Below, piece after piece: positions 21,766 through 30,348 of a DNA stretch of 33,531 bases. Numbering within the stretch: position 1 is the first letter of the stretch; each line of letters starts with the position of its first letter. The notes under the pieces were generated by a model. It had not been told where the DNA came from. It saw only the letters and a list, made by a program, of their open reading frames with translations, and did not search any database. The translations under genes were made by a program, and so were the position numbers. The stretch comes from Ignavibacteriota bacterium (lineage in GTDB: Bacteria > Bacteroidota > Ignavibacteria > UBA10030 > UBA6906): contig PMJQ01000185.1 of NCBI GenBank assembly GCA_003157485.1, positions 22,585 to 56,115 on the forward strand. The letters run 5' to 3'.

Positions 21766-23917
21766 CTTTGTGAAGAGCTCCCTTCACCCTTTCGGGCAAC
21801 ATCGGAAGCTCGAAGACTCTTGCGCCCACAGCGTCGTAGATCGCGTTGGCGATGACGGCGCCCATGGTGACGATGGCCGGTTCGCCGCCGCCCTGTGGAG
21901 GAGAATTCTCATCGTCCACGATATGCGTCTCGATCTTCGGGAGCCAGGAGAATCTCGGGATTTCATATGTCCCGAAATTCAGATCCGTGATCTCTCCCCC
22001 TTGGAAGTGGAGCCCCTCACGAAGAGCGTAGCCGAGCCCCATCGTGATGCATCCCTCCATCTGGAGCGCCGCTCCCTCCGGGTTGATGACAAGGCCCATG
22101 TCCTGCACGGCGAGGACCCGTTTGACCCTGACCTCCCCGGTTTTTCTGTTTACCTCAACCCCGGCGATGGCCGCCACATACGTCCCTGCGTCGATGCCGA
22201 GCGCCACGCCAAGCCCCCTCCCGCTCGGGGATTTTGCCGGCTTCCAGCCGAATTTTTCCGCGGCAGTCTGAAGGACCCGCTTCATTTTGGCGTCCGAAAG
22301 GTGCCGCAGGCGGAATTCGACCGGATCGGCGCCCGCTTTTGCCGCCATGATGTCGATCTGTGACTCGCGCGCAAACGTGTTCGTATTGTTGCCGGGGGCT
22401 CGCCACGCGCCCGTTGCAAAAGGGTGTGACCCCTCCCCCCCGACCCAGCCCGCGTTGTACGCCGTTGTCCGGTGGTTGGGGATCTCATAGAATTGTTCCG
22501 ATCCGCGCTCGCCTGCGAAGTAGACGCCGTAATCCCAGAAACTTATCCCCCCCTTCCCCGTGATCCCGGACCTGATCTTCACGACGGCCGCAGGGCGGAA
22601 CGTATCGTAGAAGAACTCTTCAGCCCGGGTCCACGCCACCTGGACAGGGCTTCCGCTCATCCGGGCGAGACGGGCCGCTTCGACGACCTGCCCGTGGGCG
22701 GTTTTCCCTCCGAATCCCCCGCCGACGAACGGCGTGATCACCCTGACGTCTTCGGTCCTGAATCCGAGTTCTTTCGCGACCTCCTCCCTCGCCCCGAAGG
22801 GCGCCTGAGTCGAGGCCCAGACAGTCGCCTTCTTCCCCTCGATCTTCACGACCGCCGTATGGGGCTCCACCGGGGCATGCGCGACGTATGCGTTATAATA
22901 CGTCTCCTCATGGACCGAAGCGGATGACTTTTCACCGGCGGAGAGATCTCCACCCGAGGCAACGACTTTTCCCGCCGGTGCGGCTTTGAGGAGATGGTCG
23001 TAAATGGACCGGTCGTCGACGGCGGGCGCGGGGATGTCGAATTTCGACTTGATCTTTGCGAGCGCGGACTGTGCGACATCCGGATACTTGTGCAGGACCG
23101 CGACGAAGTCGCCATCCCGGATAACCCGGGCGCCCTCCACGTTCGCCGCCTCCCGCGTATCGGCGTCAATCAGTTTCGCGCCGTGCGCGGGGGGGCGGAG
23201 TATCTTCGCGTAGAGCATCCCCGGGAGCTGTATGTCGCCCGCGTATTTCGCTTTGCCGGTGACCTTCTCATGCGCATCCCTCCGGGTGAGGGGTTTGCTC
23301 ATGAGTTTGAATTCCGAGGGCTTCTTCACAACGACAGGGTCGGTGAGAGTGCGCTCGATCTTCTTCCCCTTCGCCAGCGCGGCATAGGCGATGCGTGTCT
23401 TCGCATTCGACTTGTCGAACACGACGCCTCCCCCGGTCGCCAGATCATTCACCGGAATGTTGAGCTTCTCGGAGGCCATCTCCATGAGGACTCTCCTTGC
23501 CTCGGCCCCCGCGGTCCTGAGCGACGGCCCGAATGCGCGCGTGCTCAGGGAGCCAAACGTCCCCCTGTCGAAGGGGCAGAGGTCGGTGTCCCCCATGACC
23601 ATGTCGACGTCGTCGATGTTCACGTCAAGCTCGTCGGCAAGCATCTGGGCGAGAGACGTGACGATACCCTGTCCCATCTCGATCTTGCCGGTGTAGCAGG
23701 AGACGCGGCCGTCCTCCCCGATCTTCAGATAGGCGTTGAAATCCGACGGGCCGCCCTTCAGATTGGGCCGCCCGGGACCCTCCTGCGTGAAGAAGGAAAA
23801 GTCGCGGATCCTGAAGAAGAGAAAAATGCCGCTCCCGGTTGTTTTGAGAAACCGACGGCGGTCCATCGTGAATGCCGTCTCTTCAGCGTCGTTCGTCCAG
23901 TATTCGAATTCGTTCAT
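21761..23917 (-). CDS. Molybdopterin-binding oxidoreductase subunit (IorB-like)
   Basis: A 718-residue large subunit of the xanthine dehydrogenase/isoquinoline 1-oxidoreductase family. A twin-arginine-like motif RRRFLKTTGSG (20-30) suggests Tat export, normal for IorB-type enzymes. Cofactor and substrate regions include KIEMGQGIVTSLAQMLADEL, GGGFGGKTAHG, GAWRAPGNN and the catalytic glutamate in QGGGEPA (Glu679). It hydroxylates a carbon next to nitrogen or oxidises an aldehyde; the substrate is unknown. The ATG lies one base after the stop of the [2Fe-2S] gene, with GGGGGG before it. The stop overlaps a fibronectin-III relic in another frame. Confidence 0.93.
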   Translation of the reverse strand: MNEFEYWTNDAEETAFTMDRRRFLKTTGSGIFLFFRIRDFSFFTQEGPGRPNLKGGPSDFNAYLKIGEDGRVSCYTGKIEMGQGIVTSLAQMLADELDVNIDDVDMVMGDTDLCPFDRGTFGSLSTRAFGPSLRTAGAEARRVLMEMASEKLNIPVNDLATGGGVVFDKSNAKTRIAYAALAKGKKIERTLTDPVVVKKPSEFKLMSKPLTRRDAHEKVTGKAKYAGDIQLPGMLYAKILRPPAHGAKLIDADTREAANVEGARVIRDGDFVAVLHKYPDVAQSALAKIKSKFDIPAPAVDDRSIYDHLLKAAPAGKVVASGGDLSAGEKSSASVHEETYYNAYVAHAPVEPHTAVVKIEGKKATVWASTQAPFGAREEVAKELGFRTEDVRVITPFVGGGFGGKTAHGQVVEAARLARMSGSPVQVAWTRAEEFFYDTFRPAAVVKIRSGITGKGGISFWDYGVYFAGERGSEQFYEIPNHRTTAYNAGWVGGEGSHPFATGAWRAPGNNTNTFARESQIDIMAAKAGADPVEFRLRHLSDAKMKRVLQTAAEKFGWKPAKSPSGRGLGVALGIDAGTYVAAIAGVEVNRKTGEVRVKRVLAVQDMGLVINPEGAALQMEGCITMGLGYALREGLHFQGGEITDLNFGTYEIPRFSWLPKIETHIVDDENSPPQGGGEPAIVTMGAVIANAIYDAVGARVFELPMLPERVKGALHKG

Positions 23918-23918
23918 G

Positions 23919-24395
23919 TCAGAGCCCCCCGTGCATTTCTTTCGCGGCCGCCTGGATCGCCCGGACGATGCGGTTGTGCGCTCCGCACCGGCAGAGTCCG
24001 TCCTCCATCCCTTCGAGAATATCCGCTTCGGACGGCCGGGGATTCTTCCGCAGGAGTGCATACGCGTTCATTATCATCCCCGGCGTGCAGTACCCGCACT
24101 GGAGCGCATCGTTTTCCACGAACGCCTTCTGGACGGGATGCAGCGGACCGTCGCCGGCGAGCCCTTCGATCGTCACGACATCTTTCGCTTTGACCTCTTT
24201 CACGGCGGTCTGGCAGGAGCGGACGGCCTCGCCGTTGACGATCACCGTACACGCGCCGCAAAAGCTCTCGCCGCAGCCGTACTTTGTTCCGGTCAGGCCG
24301 AGGTCCGTCCGGAGAACCCAGAGGAGCAACCGGTCGCTGTCGACAGTAACAACCGCGGGTTTCCCGTTTAGCGTGAAACGAAGGGTTTCTACCAT
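23919..24395 (-). CDS. [2Fe-2S] subunit of molybdenum hydroxylase (IorA-like)
   Basis: A 158-residue protein with both iron-sulfur motifs of the family: plant-type CGESFC-GAC plus Cys61 (Cys41, 46, 49, 61), and the helical domain CGYC-TPGMIM plus CRC (Cys100, 103, 135, 137). It carries electrons from the molybdopterin subunit encoded one base downstream. I prefer the ATG at 24395 because AAGGAG stands eight bases upstream; an ATG six codons earlier (24413) is possible. It follows the extradiol dioxygenase gene by about 31 bases on the same strand. No FAD subunit gene is present, as in other Ior-type enzymes. Confidence 0.93.
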   Translation of the reverse strand: MVETLRFTLNGKPAVVTVDSDRLLLWVLRTDLGLTGTKYGCGESFCGACTVIVNGEAVRSCQTAVKEVKAKDVVTIEGLAGDGPLHPVQKAFVENDALQCGYCTPGMIMNAYALLRKNPRPSEADILEGMEDGLCRCGAHNRIVRAIQAAAKEMHGGL

Positions 24396-24426
24396 GGAGA
24401 GCACTCCTTCCATCGTTCCTGGAAAG

Positions 24427-25254
24427 TCATCCTATCCTGAAGGATGTCATCGAAATCGCGCCGAGTTCGGTCCTGTCGTTGAAGAACGAGAGGCTCTCCC
24501 CTCCCTCCCTGAGCCCCAGCGCGTAGAGCAGAGGGATGTAATGTTCGGGGGTGGGGACGCCCATCTGCACCTCTCTGCCGAGGGATCGGTAATCGATGAG
24601 GCGCTCGCCGTTCTCACCCGCGATCAGCTTCTTCAGCGTCTCGTTCGCTTCCCTGGCCCAGTCGAAACCCTCCTTCGCCTGCCAGTCGATCATCCCGAGG
24701 TTATGCACCATGTTGCCGCTGCCGGCGATGAGTACTCCCTTTCTCCTCAGCGGGGCAAGCTCTTTCGCAAGGTCGTAATGCCAGCGGGGAGGCTTTGTGC
24801 TGTCGAGGCTGAGTTCAATCACCGGAATATCACCGCCCGGGAAAATGTGGCGGAACACGCTCCAGCATCCGTGATCGAGCCCCCATTCGAAGTCCAGCCC
24901 GACATCCGCCGACCTCACATTGCTCTTCGTCTCACCGGCAAGCTCCGGGCTTCCGGGGGCCGGGTACTGCACCTCATAGAGTTCCGGAGGGAACCCGCCG
25001 AAATCGTGAATTGTCGGCGGCTTCTCCATCGCCGTCACGTATGTTCCTCTCGTTTCCCAGTGTGCCGAGACGCACAGGACGGCCATCGGTTTCGGGAGGG
25101 CTTTCCCTGCTTCACGCCAGCCGCGGGAAAACTCGTTGTCGGTGATGGCATTCATCGGGTTGCCGTGGCCGACGAAGAGGACGGGCATCGGTTCGGCCGC
25201 GCCGGGCGGGGAAGCCAGATCCCTGAGACCGGAGCCGATATCAGTAATGTTCAT
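24427..25254 (-). CDS. ygiD: YgiD-type extradiol dioxygenase
   Basis: A 275-residue class III extradiol ring-cleavage dioxygenase of the YgiD (4,5-DOPA dioxygenase) family: VGHGNPMNAI (His30), SAHWETRG (His65), IHDFGGFPPELYEV (His83), WGLDHGCWSV (His128), GSGNMVHNLG (His184) and TPEHYIPLLY (His238). A Zn or Fe ion bound by the conserved histidines opens a catechol ring; DOPA is the best-known substrate. It starts nine bases after the HhH gene and precedes the molybdenum hydroxylase genes, suggesting one transcript. The symbol marks family membership, not proven substrate. Confidence 0.93.
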   Translation of the reverse strand: MNITDIGSGLRDLASPPGAAEPMPVLFVGHGNPMNAITDNEFSRGWREAGKALPKPMAVLCVSAHWETRGTYVTAMEKPPTIHDFGGFPPELYEVQYPAPGSPELAGETKSNVRSADVGLDFEWGLDHGCWSVFRHIFPGGDIPVIELSLDSTKPPRWHYDLAKELAPLRRKGVLIAGSGNMVHNLGMIDWQAKEGFDWAREANETLKKLIAGENGERLIDYRSLGREVQMGVPTPEHYIPLLYALGLREGGESLSFFNDRTELGAISMTSFRIG

Positions 25255-25263
25255 GAGAGAAGG

Positions 25264-25959
25264 TCACTCCAGACCGTAGAATTTTCTGCATTCCGATTCC
25301 CTTCCCCGAATCACGCGCTTTCCTTTCATCGGGCCCCGGCTTTCGGTCACCACGGTGCACTGGTTCTCACCCTTCCCGCTCTCATAATAGGCAACCACCC
25401 AGTCGGCTGTTTTGCCGAGATTGTGCGCCGTCGCGGTGTTTGAGAACATGACGGTGAACTTCCATCCCTTCCGGGACGTCGCGAGTATCGGGAGCCAGGC
25501 CTTCTTCCCGGGGTTGAGGAGCTTCGGCGCGATGAGCTTGAGCCTGCGGGCGGCGGCTTTCTCCCTGTACTCCGCGTCGATCTCAAGTATGAGGGGGACA
25601 GGAATAAGGGGTGAGGAAGAGGGAGCCGGAGGATGCTCTTTCCTCGCCGCGTTCACCTTCTCCAGATCTTCCGGTTTGACCTCTTTCCGGAGGGATTCAA
25701 GGAGCTCTACCTGTCCCGATTTCACGTACTCTTCAATCAGGCCCGCGAGCCGATCCCCAACACCGGGGATCCCCTTGAGCGCGGCGGCACCTTTGTCCTT
25801 CACGAGTCTCCCGACGGGAGTCTTCGACAATCGGACGGATGAGGCGGCGTTTCTGTAGCTCCGCACGCGGAAGGGGTTCTCGTCCATGGCCGCCAGGTGA
25901 TCTGCGATCAGGTCAAACAGTCCGGCGATCTGTGCGTTTGTCGGAGGAGGAGAGGGCAT
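25264..25959 (-). CDS. Helix-hairpin-helix protein (PolX-type N-terminus)
   Basis: A 231-residue protein. Residues 5-50 match the helical 8-kDa domain of family X polymerases (IADHLAAMDENPFRVRSYRNAA), followed by a helix-hairpin-helix, LKGIPGVGDRLAGLI at 61-75. Instead of a polymerase palm, residues 137-231 form an unassigned beta-rich domain (WLPILATSRKGWKFTVMFSN, GKTADWVVAYYE, QCTVVTESRGPMKGKRVIRG) seen in similar stand-alone HhH proteins. It probably binds nicked or gapped DNA without polymerising. It lies between DoxX and the extradiol dioxygenase on the minus strand; why a DNA-binding protein sits there is unclear. No good ribosome binding site. Confidence 0.88.
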   Translation of the reverse strand: MPSPPPTNAQIAGLFDLIADHLAAMDENPFRVRSYRNAASSVRLSKTPVGRLVKDKGAAALKGIPGVGDRLAGLIEEYVKSGQVELLESLRKEVKPEDLEKVNAARKEHPPAPSSSPLIPVPLILEIDAEYREKAAARRLKLIAPKLLNPGKKAWLPILATSRKGWKFTVMFSNTATAHNLGKTADWVVAYYESGKGENQCTVVTESRGPMKGKRVIRGRESECRKFYGLE

Positions 25960-26015
25960 GGGGTCTTACCCAACGTGGGGGAATGCCCTTATAATAGGAA
26001 TTGACGCCGGGAGAT

Positions 26016-26429
26016 TCAATCCCAGGCGTTTTTCCCCCTGTTTACGCCGTACTTCCCACCACCCAGGAAGAAGAGGGCAAGCGCGCCAAACAGGACGAGG
26101 GCCGGCAGCTCGATTGCCCACCCTCCGCCTGCCGGATTGATTGTGAATATCTGGAGCCTGTGCACGAGAAGGAGCGCCACGACCATGTTGATGACGATTA
26201 TCGCCGCTCCGATCCGGGCCCGGAATCCGAGGATCACCATTATCGGACCGACAACCTCGCCGATAAACACTCCGTAGGCGAGAAACCCGGGCAAGCCGAA
26301 TTGCGCGAGAGGTCCTTTAAGCCAGTCGACGCCGGCGTGAATCTTGAAAATTCCATGCAAAACGAGCACAAATCCAATTGATAACCGCAGGACCAACTTT
26401 CCGAGGTCTTCAGATTTTCCGGCAGCCAT
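26016..26429 (-). CDS. DoxX family membrane protein
   Basis: A 137-residue protein with four membrane segments (about residues 12-30, 48-66, 73-92 and 107-124) and the DoxX pattern LVLRLSIGFVLVLHGIFKI, with a central GFLAYGVFIGEVVGPIMVIL. The start at 26429 is supported by GGAGGG seven bases before the ATG. DoxX proteins are quinone/redox-associated membrane proteins of uncertain function, repeatedly found beside oxidoreductases. It is the first gene of the five-gene minus-strand group ending in the molybdenum hydroxylase, 56 bases before the HhH gene. Confidence 0.9.
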   Translation of the reverse strand: MAAGKSEDLGKLVLRLSIGFVLVLHGIFKIHAGVDWLKGPLAQFGLPGFLAYGVFIGEVVGPIMVILGFRARIGAAIIVINMVVALLLVHRLQIFTINPAGGGWAIELPALVLFGALALFFLGGGKYGVNRGKNAWD

Positions 26430-26576
26430 ATGGGTCCCTCCGGGGGAGGTGAGTGAATAGAGGTGCAACCGACACATCATTACACATGGAACAACAGACC
26501 GTTGCTTTGGCGAGTTCCTTCAAAACTGCCCGCCGCGCGGAATCCAAATCCGGATCCCATGCACACTGATGCGGCA

Positions 26577-29078
26577 CTACCGGGGCGGAGGAAATTCGAT
26601 TGAAAGCGAATATGCGCTGTCGGTAATGCACGGGAGAGAGACTTCGAGACGCGAGAGATCCCGGTCAAACCGGTATGCGGGGACGCCGGGACGATCGACC
26701 CGGGCAGACTCCAGGACGGCATTTCCGTTCAACCGGACAAAAGACGGCTCCCGCGCAGCCCCGTGAATCTCGACATCGTACGTGCGGTTCCTGAGCTTAC
26801 CGGCAAACCACCCCTCTGAAGGGCCGATGGCGACACTCAGTCGCTCCCTTCCTTTCGATTCCGATATCGACTGCGTGAATTCCGTCAGTGCGAACGACCC
26901 TTTCTGGTACGCCGTTGTGTATCCGTCGTCTTCATAGAGAAACGCGGAATCGGGCTTCCCTCCCCCGGGATACACGCTGAGTGTCAGTGTGTCAAGATCC
27001 TTTTCGTCCGAATACTCCATCGGGGGGGCCATCGGAATAATGCTACCGGATCTGACAAAGAGGGGTATCCGTCCGAGCGGGGCTGCAACTTCATAAGAAC
27101 TCCCCCCATGCACTACCTCGTCCGTCCAGAAATTCACCCAGTCCCCTTCGGGGAGATTCACCCGCTTCGTCCTCTCTCCCGCATTCACGACAGGGGAGAC
27201 GAGAATATCTTCCCCCCACATATACGTGGAGCTCTCGTCCGCGAATCTGCCGTCATGCGGGTACATCATGATAAGCGGGCGGGCGATCGGAAGACCCGAC
27301 TCGTAGTTCCTGAATGACATCGTGTAATTATAGGGAAGAAGCCTGTACCGGAGCATGAGCAACTCCCTGCAAATCCCCTCCGCTTCAGGTCCGAATCGCC
27401 ACGGCTCTGTCGGAGCACCGTGGACAGATTCACCCGCTCCATGGGCCCGGGTAACGGGTGAAAACACCCCGAATTCCATCCATCGGACGTAGAGCTCGGC
27501 TGTCGTGGGGTTTCTCGCATACCCGCCGATGTCCGAGTTCTGGTACGCGAGGCCGGACATCCCCATGTTCAGGAGCATCGGGAGCTGAACCTGAAGCCCG
27601 CCGAAGCTCCGGGAGACGTCCCCCGACCATGTTATCACTCCGTAGCGCTGTATTCCTGCAAATCCGGACCGGGTGAGATTGAAGACACGCTGCCCCGGAC
27701 GGAACCGGCTCATCCCCTCAAAGACAGTCTTCGCCCAGAGGAGATCGAAGATGTTATGGACTTTTTCGGCCGGCCCCACGAAATGTCTCATGTCCGCGGG
27801 GTGACGCTCGGGCTCCCCGAGATCGGTCCAGAGTCCCGCCACATATTTCCCGAGGAACGGGGGGTGCTTCTCCCACCACCACTCACGTGCAGCGGGATTC
27901 GTCATATCGAAGAGCGAAGCGTTGCAGCCACCGCACGACCACCACCTGTCGAGCATGTACGTATGACCGAGCGAGTCCATCGCCAGATAGCCGAGCCGGG
28001 ACGCCGCGTCGAAGTTGACGGACGTCTGGACGACGTACGGCTCCGTGATCAGTATCGTCTTTATGCCGGTTCCAAGAAAATCTGACATCATCCTCTCAGG
28101 ATCACGCCAGGCCGCCGTGTCCCAGCGGAGATCTCCCATGCGGGCAAACCACTGAAGATCGAGGACGATCGCGTCGCAGGGGAATGACCTCCTGCGCAGC
28201 GTGTCCACAATCGCGCGCGCCTCCGATTCATTCCTGTAGCGGTTTTTCGATTGGATGAACCCGAAGGCCCACCGCGGCGGCAGGGGCTGTCTCCCCGTGA
28301 GCCACGTGTACCGCTCGAGCTCCCCGGCGAGCGTCGGGGAAGCGATCACGTAATACGTGAGGACGCCGTCCCCGGCAGTGTACGACAAAACAGTGCTGTC
28401 GGATGCGCCGACGTCGAACCGGCCCCTGTACGTGTTATCGAAGTAGATGGCGTACCCCCGGGTCGATGCGATGAACGGAACGTTGATGTTCATCGTCGGG
28501 AGCGGAGTCGAATACCCGCCTGTCTGCGTGTTGTAGGAGTCGAACGCCTGACCACGCCTGTCAAGCCGGGTCCCACGCTCACCTGTCCCGTAGAAATGCT
28601 CATCAGGCCGGATCGTAAACCTCGCGATCTTCTCTCCATTATGCGAGGCCATTCCCCCGGGGGAGGGCTCCCGCGTAAGCTCACGTCCCGTAGAGTCGTA
28701 AAACGCCAGGCGGAGGGGGAATTTCCGGCACATGATGCGAAGCGCGGCCGACGAGACCGTGATCGTCGAATCGGTCTCGCCGACGCTGACCGGGACAGAG
28801 GGGGATGCCTCCCTGATGACCGCGAACGAGGAATCGGGGCGGCTCCCGGACGAAACGAGCATGTCAATCCTGACCAGGTCCGGCGCATAAAAGGAGACTG
28901 ATACAGAGGAGGGGCCGGCGCTGATCGTGACGGTGGCCCCGGTGCGGCGGGATGCGGTGAAATTGCCGGGGGGAACCTGCGCGCGGCCAGGAGGCGGGAC
29001 AAGCAGAGAACACGCAACGGCGAAGAGGCTCGCGATCACCGCGCATTCCGACCATACGCTGATGTTTTTTGCCGGCAC
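26577..29078 (-). CDS. Secreted glycoside hydrolase family 31
   Basis: An 833-residue GH31 enzyme with an N-terminal signal peptide (GTG start; IASLFAVACSLLVPPPGRAQ), an N-terminal beta-sandwich, the (beta/alpha)8 barrel and C-terminal beta domains. The catalytic motifs are GLWTDLGEPE with nucleophile Asp419 and VITWSGDVSRSFGG with acid/base Asp487. GH31 members release alpha-linked glucose or xylose; SFAVI, PSTFFG-like and WFARMGDLRWD regions fit a periplasmic or extracellular alpha-glucosidase/xylosidase, not further specified. The pair CGGC in WWSCGGCNASLFD is unusual and may form a disulfide. It starts 10 bases after the repeat surface protein gene, so the two are probably co-transcribed. 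Confidence 0.92.
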   Translation of the reverse strand: MPAKNISVWSECAVIASLFAVACSLLVPPPGRAQVPPGNFTASRRTGATVTISAGPSSVSVSFYAPDLVRIDMLVSSGSRPDSSFAVIREASPSVPVSVGETDSTITVSSAALRIMCRKFPLRLAFYDSTGRELTREPSPGGMASHNGEKIARFTIRPDEHFYGTGERGTRLDRRGQAFDSYNTQTGGYSTPLPTMNINVPFIASTRGYAIYFDNTYRGRFDVGASDSTVLSYTAGDGVLTYYVIASPTLAGELERYTWLTGRQPLPPRWAFGFIQSKNRYRNESEARAIVDTLRRRSFPCDAIVLDLQWFARMGDLRWDTAAWRDPERMMSDFLGTGIKTILITEPYVVQTSVNFDAASRLGYLAMDSLGHTYMLDRWWSCGGCNASLFDMTNPAAREWWWEKHPPFLGKYVAGLWTDLGEPERHPADMRHFVGPAEKVHNIFDLLWAKTVFEGMSRFRPGQRVFNLTRSGFAGIQRYGVITWSGDVSRSFGGLQVQLPMLLNMGMSGLAYQNSDIGGYARNPTTAELYVRWMEFGVFSPVTRAHGAGESVHGAPTEPWRFGPEAEGICRELLMLRYRLLPYNYTMSFRNYESGLPIARPLIMMYPHDGRFADESSTYMWGEDILVSPVVNAGERTKRVNLPEGDWVNFWTDEVVHGGSSYEVAAPLGRIPLFVRSGSIIPMAPPMEYSDEKDLDTLTLSVYPGGGKPDSAFLYEDDGYTTAYQKGSFALTEFTQSISESKGRERLSVAIGPSEGWFAGKLRNRTYDVEIHGAAREPSFVRLNGNAVLESARVDRPGVPAYRFDRDLSRLEVSLPCITDSAYSLSIEFPPPR

Positions 29079-29088
29079 AGGAAGAGAT

Positions 29089-30216
29089 TCAGAAATGATA
29101 ATTCAGCAGGGGAAGGATTTTCAATCCCGCGGGATTGTTCTCCGCGAAATTGAGAAGTCCGATCTGGAGACCATGCAGGCTGCCGGCATGGTTGAATATG
29201 CCGATCGAGATACCATTCTGTGTTTCGTACACCCGGTTGTACAGCCCCGTGATGATCCCGCTGGAGTTCTCAACCTGCGTCGTGATGACGTTCAGGTCGA
29301 GGCCGGACACGCTCTCCGCCCTTGTGCGAAATCCCGCAACCGTCAGGCCGGAGATCTCCTTTGTGCCTTCAACGGCCCCGGCAGTGATCGTCAATCCCGA
29401 GATCTCGTTCTTTGAGACTACCGCGGCGCCGGCGATTGTCACTCCCTGGATTCCCCCCACGCCGACGACGGCCAGTCCGGAGACCGTGATGCACTGTATC
29501 TGTCCCGGAGATACAACGGCGAGCCCGCCGAAGTTGACGCCGGCAATCCCCCTCGTGCCCACAAGCCCCAGCCCTCCGATGTTGATCCCGAGGAAACTTC
29601 CGGCGGACACGAGGCCGAGGCCGCCGAAGCTGATTCCGGTGACGTCGCCGTTTGATATCGTGCCGAGTCCGCCGAGAGAAATCCCCGTCATACCCTTCTG
29701 GCCGACAAGCCCCAGCGGCCCGATGGAGATTCCGGTCATCGCTCCGTTGCAGACGCACCCCAAACCGCCGAAATTCAGACCCGTGAGATCCCCCGTGACC
29801 ACGGTCCCCATCCCGGAGAACGTGATGCCCGCAGCGTCACCAGAGGCCACCACCGCAAAGCCCCCGATGGAAACCCCGTTCAGGTTCCTGCCCCCGAACA
29901 CGCCCCCCAGACCGAACGCCACGCCGTTGATCTCATCCCCCCCCGCGGCACCGAGACCAATTGCGAGCCCGTTTATCGTGCCGGTCATCTGTTCCCCCGG
30001 GACCCACAGAGTGAAATTGAGGCCGTTCACCTCGTCCAAGCAATCATCGCTCCAGTTGAACCGGAGACCGTCGTGGCGCGCCGAATTGCCGAAGCTGATG
30101 CCGTATCCGCTCGCGGGGATATCGAGAGACCAGTGCGAGCAGGGGGAGCCTGTCCCGGCGGCAACAATCGACGGGAAGAGAAGAAGCGAAAGGGCACAAT
30201 GCCTGAAATGCGACAT
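29089..30216 (-). CDS. Surface protein with 16-residue tandem repeats
   Basis: A 375-residue exported protein (signal peptide MSHFRHCALSLLLFPSIVAA). Residues 83-304 consist of about fourteen 16-residue repeats (consensus G-[IVL]-x-[IFV]-G-G-L-G-x-V-x-x-x-x-[IML]-x), for example GISIGPLGLVGQKGMT and GISLGGLGTISNGDVT, predicted to form a beta-solenoid. The C-terminus (GISIGIFNHAGSLHGLQIGL, ending LLNYHF) matches the LA_2272-type surface repeat family and ends in an aromatic residue as many outer-membrane proteins do. Function unknown; adhesion or glycan binding is guessed from the neighbouring glycosidases. The start is uncertain: upstream starts at 30279 and 30258 are in frame. Confidence 0.8.
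   Translation of the reverse strand: MSHFRHCALSLLLFPSIVAAGTGSPCSHWSLDIPASGYGISFGNSARHDGLRFNWSDDCLDEVNGLNFTLWVPGEQMTGTINGLAIGLGAAGGDEINGVAFGLGGVFGGRNLNGVSIGGFAVVASGDAAGITFSGMGTVVTGDLTGLNFGGLGCVCNGAMTGISIGPLGLVGQKGMTGISLGGLGTISNGDVTGISFGGLGLVSAGSFLGINIGGLGLVGTRGIAGVNFGGLAVVSPGQIQCITVSGLAVVGVGGIQGVTIAGAAVVSKNEISGLTITAGAVEGTKEISGLTVAGFRTRAESVSGLDLNVITTQVENSSGIITGLYNRVYETQNGISIGIFNHAGSLHGLQIGLLNFAENNPAGLKILPLLNYHF
29305..29970 (-). repeat. Fourteen 48-base coding repeats
   Basis: The coding region for residues 83-304 of the surface protein repeats every 48 bases, encoding 14 tandem 15-16-residue units. The DNA has diverged while the protein pattern is kept, so the repeats are old and under selection rather than a recent expansion. 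The last unit before the distinct C-terminal module is shortened by one residue. Confidence 0.85.
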
Positions 30217-30348
30217 GAGGAGGACCCGGGGATTCGAATTTGGAAACGCAGGACACATGAACCAGCAACGCAGATTCACCTTCTTAACCTACCGAACTCC
30301 GCGGACAGACACAAGAGAAGCCCGAAAGGTCCTCCCGCGTCATATTTG

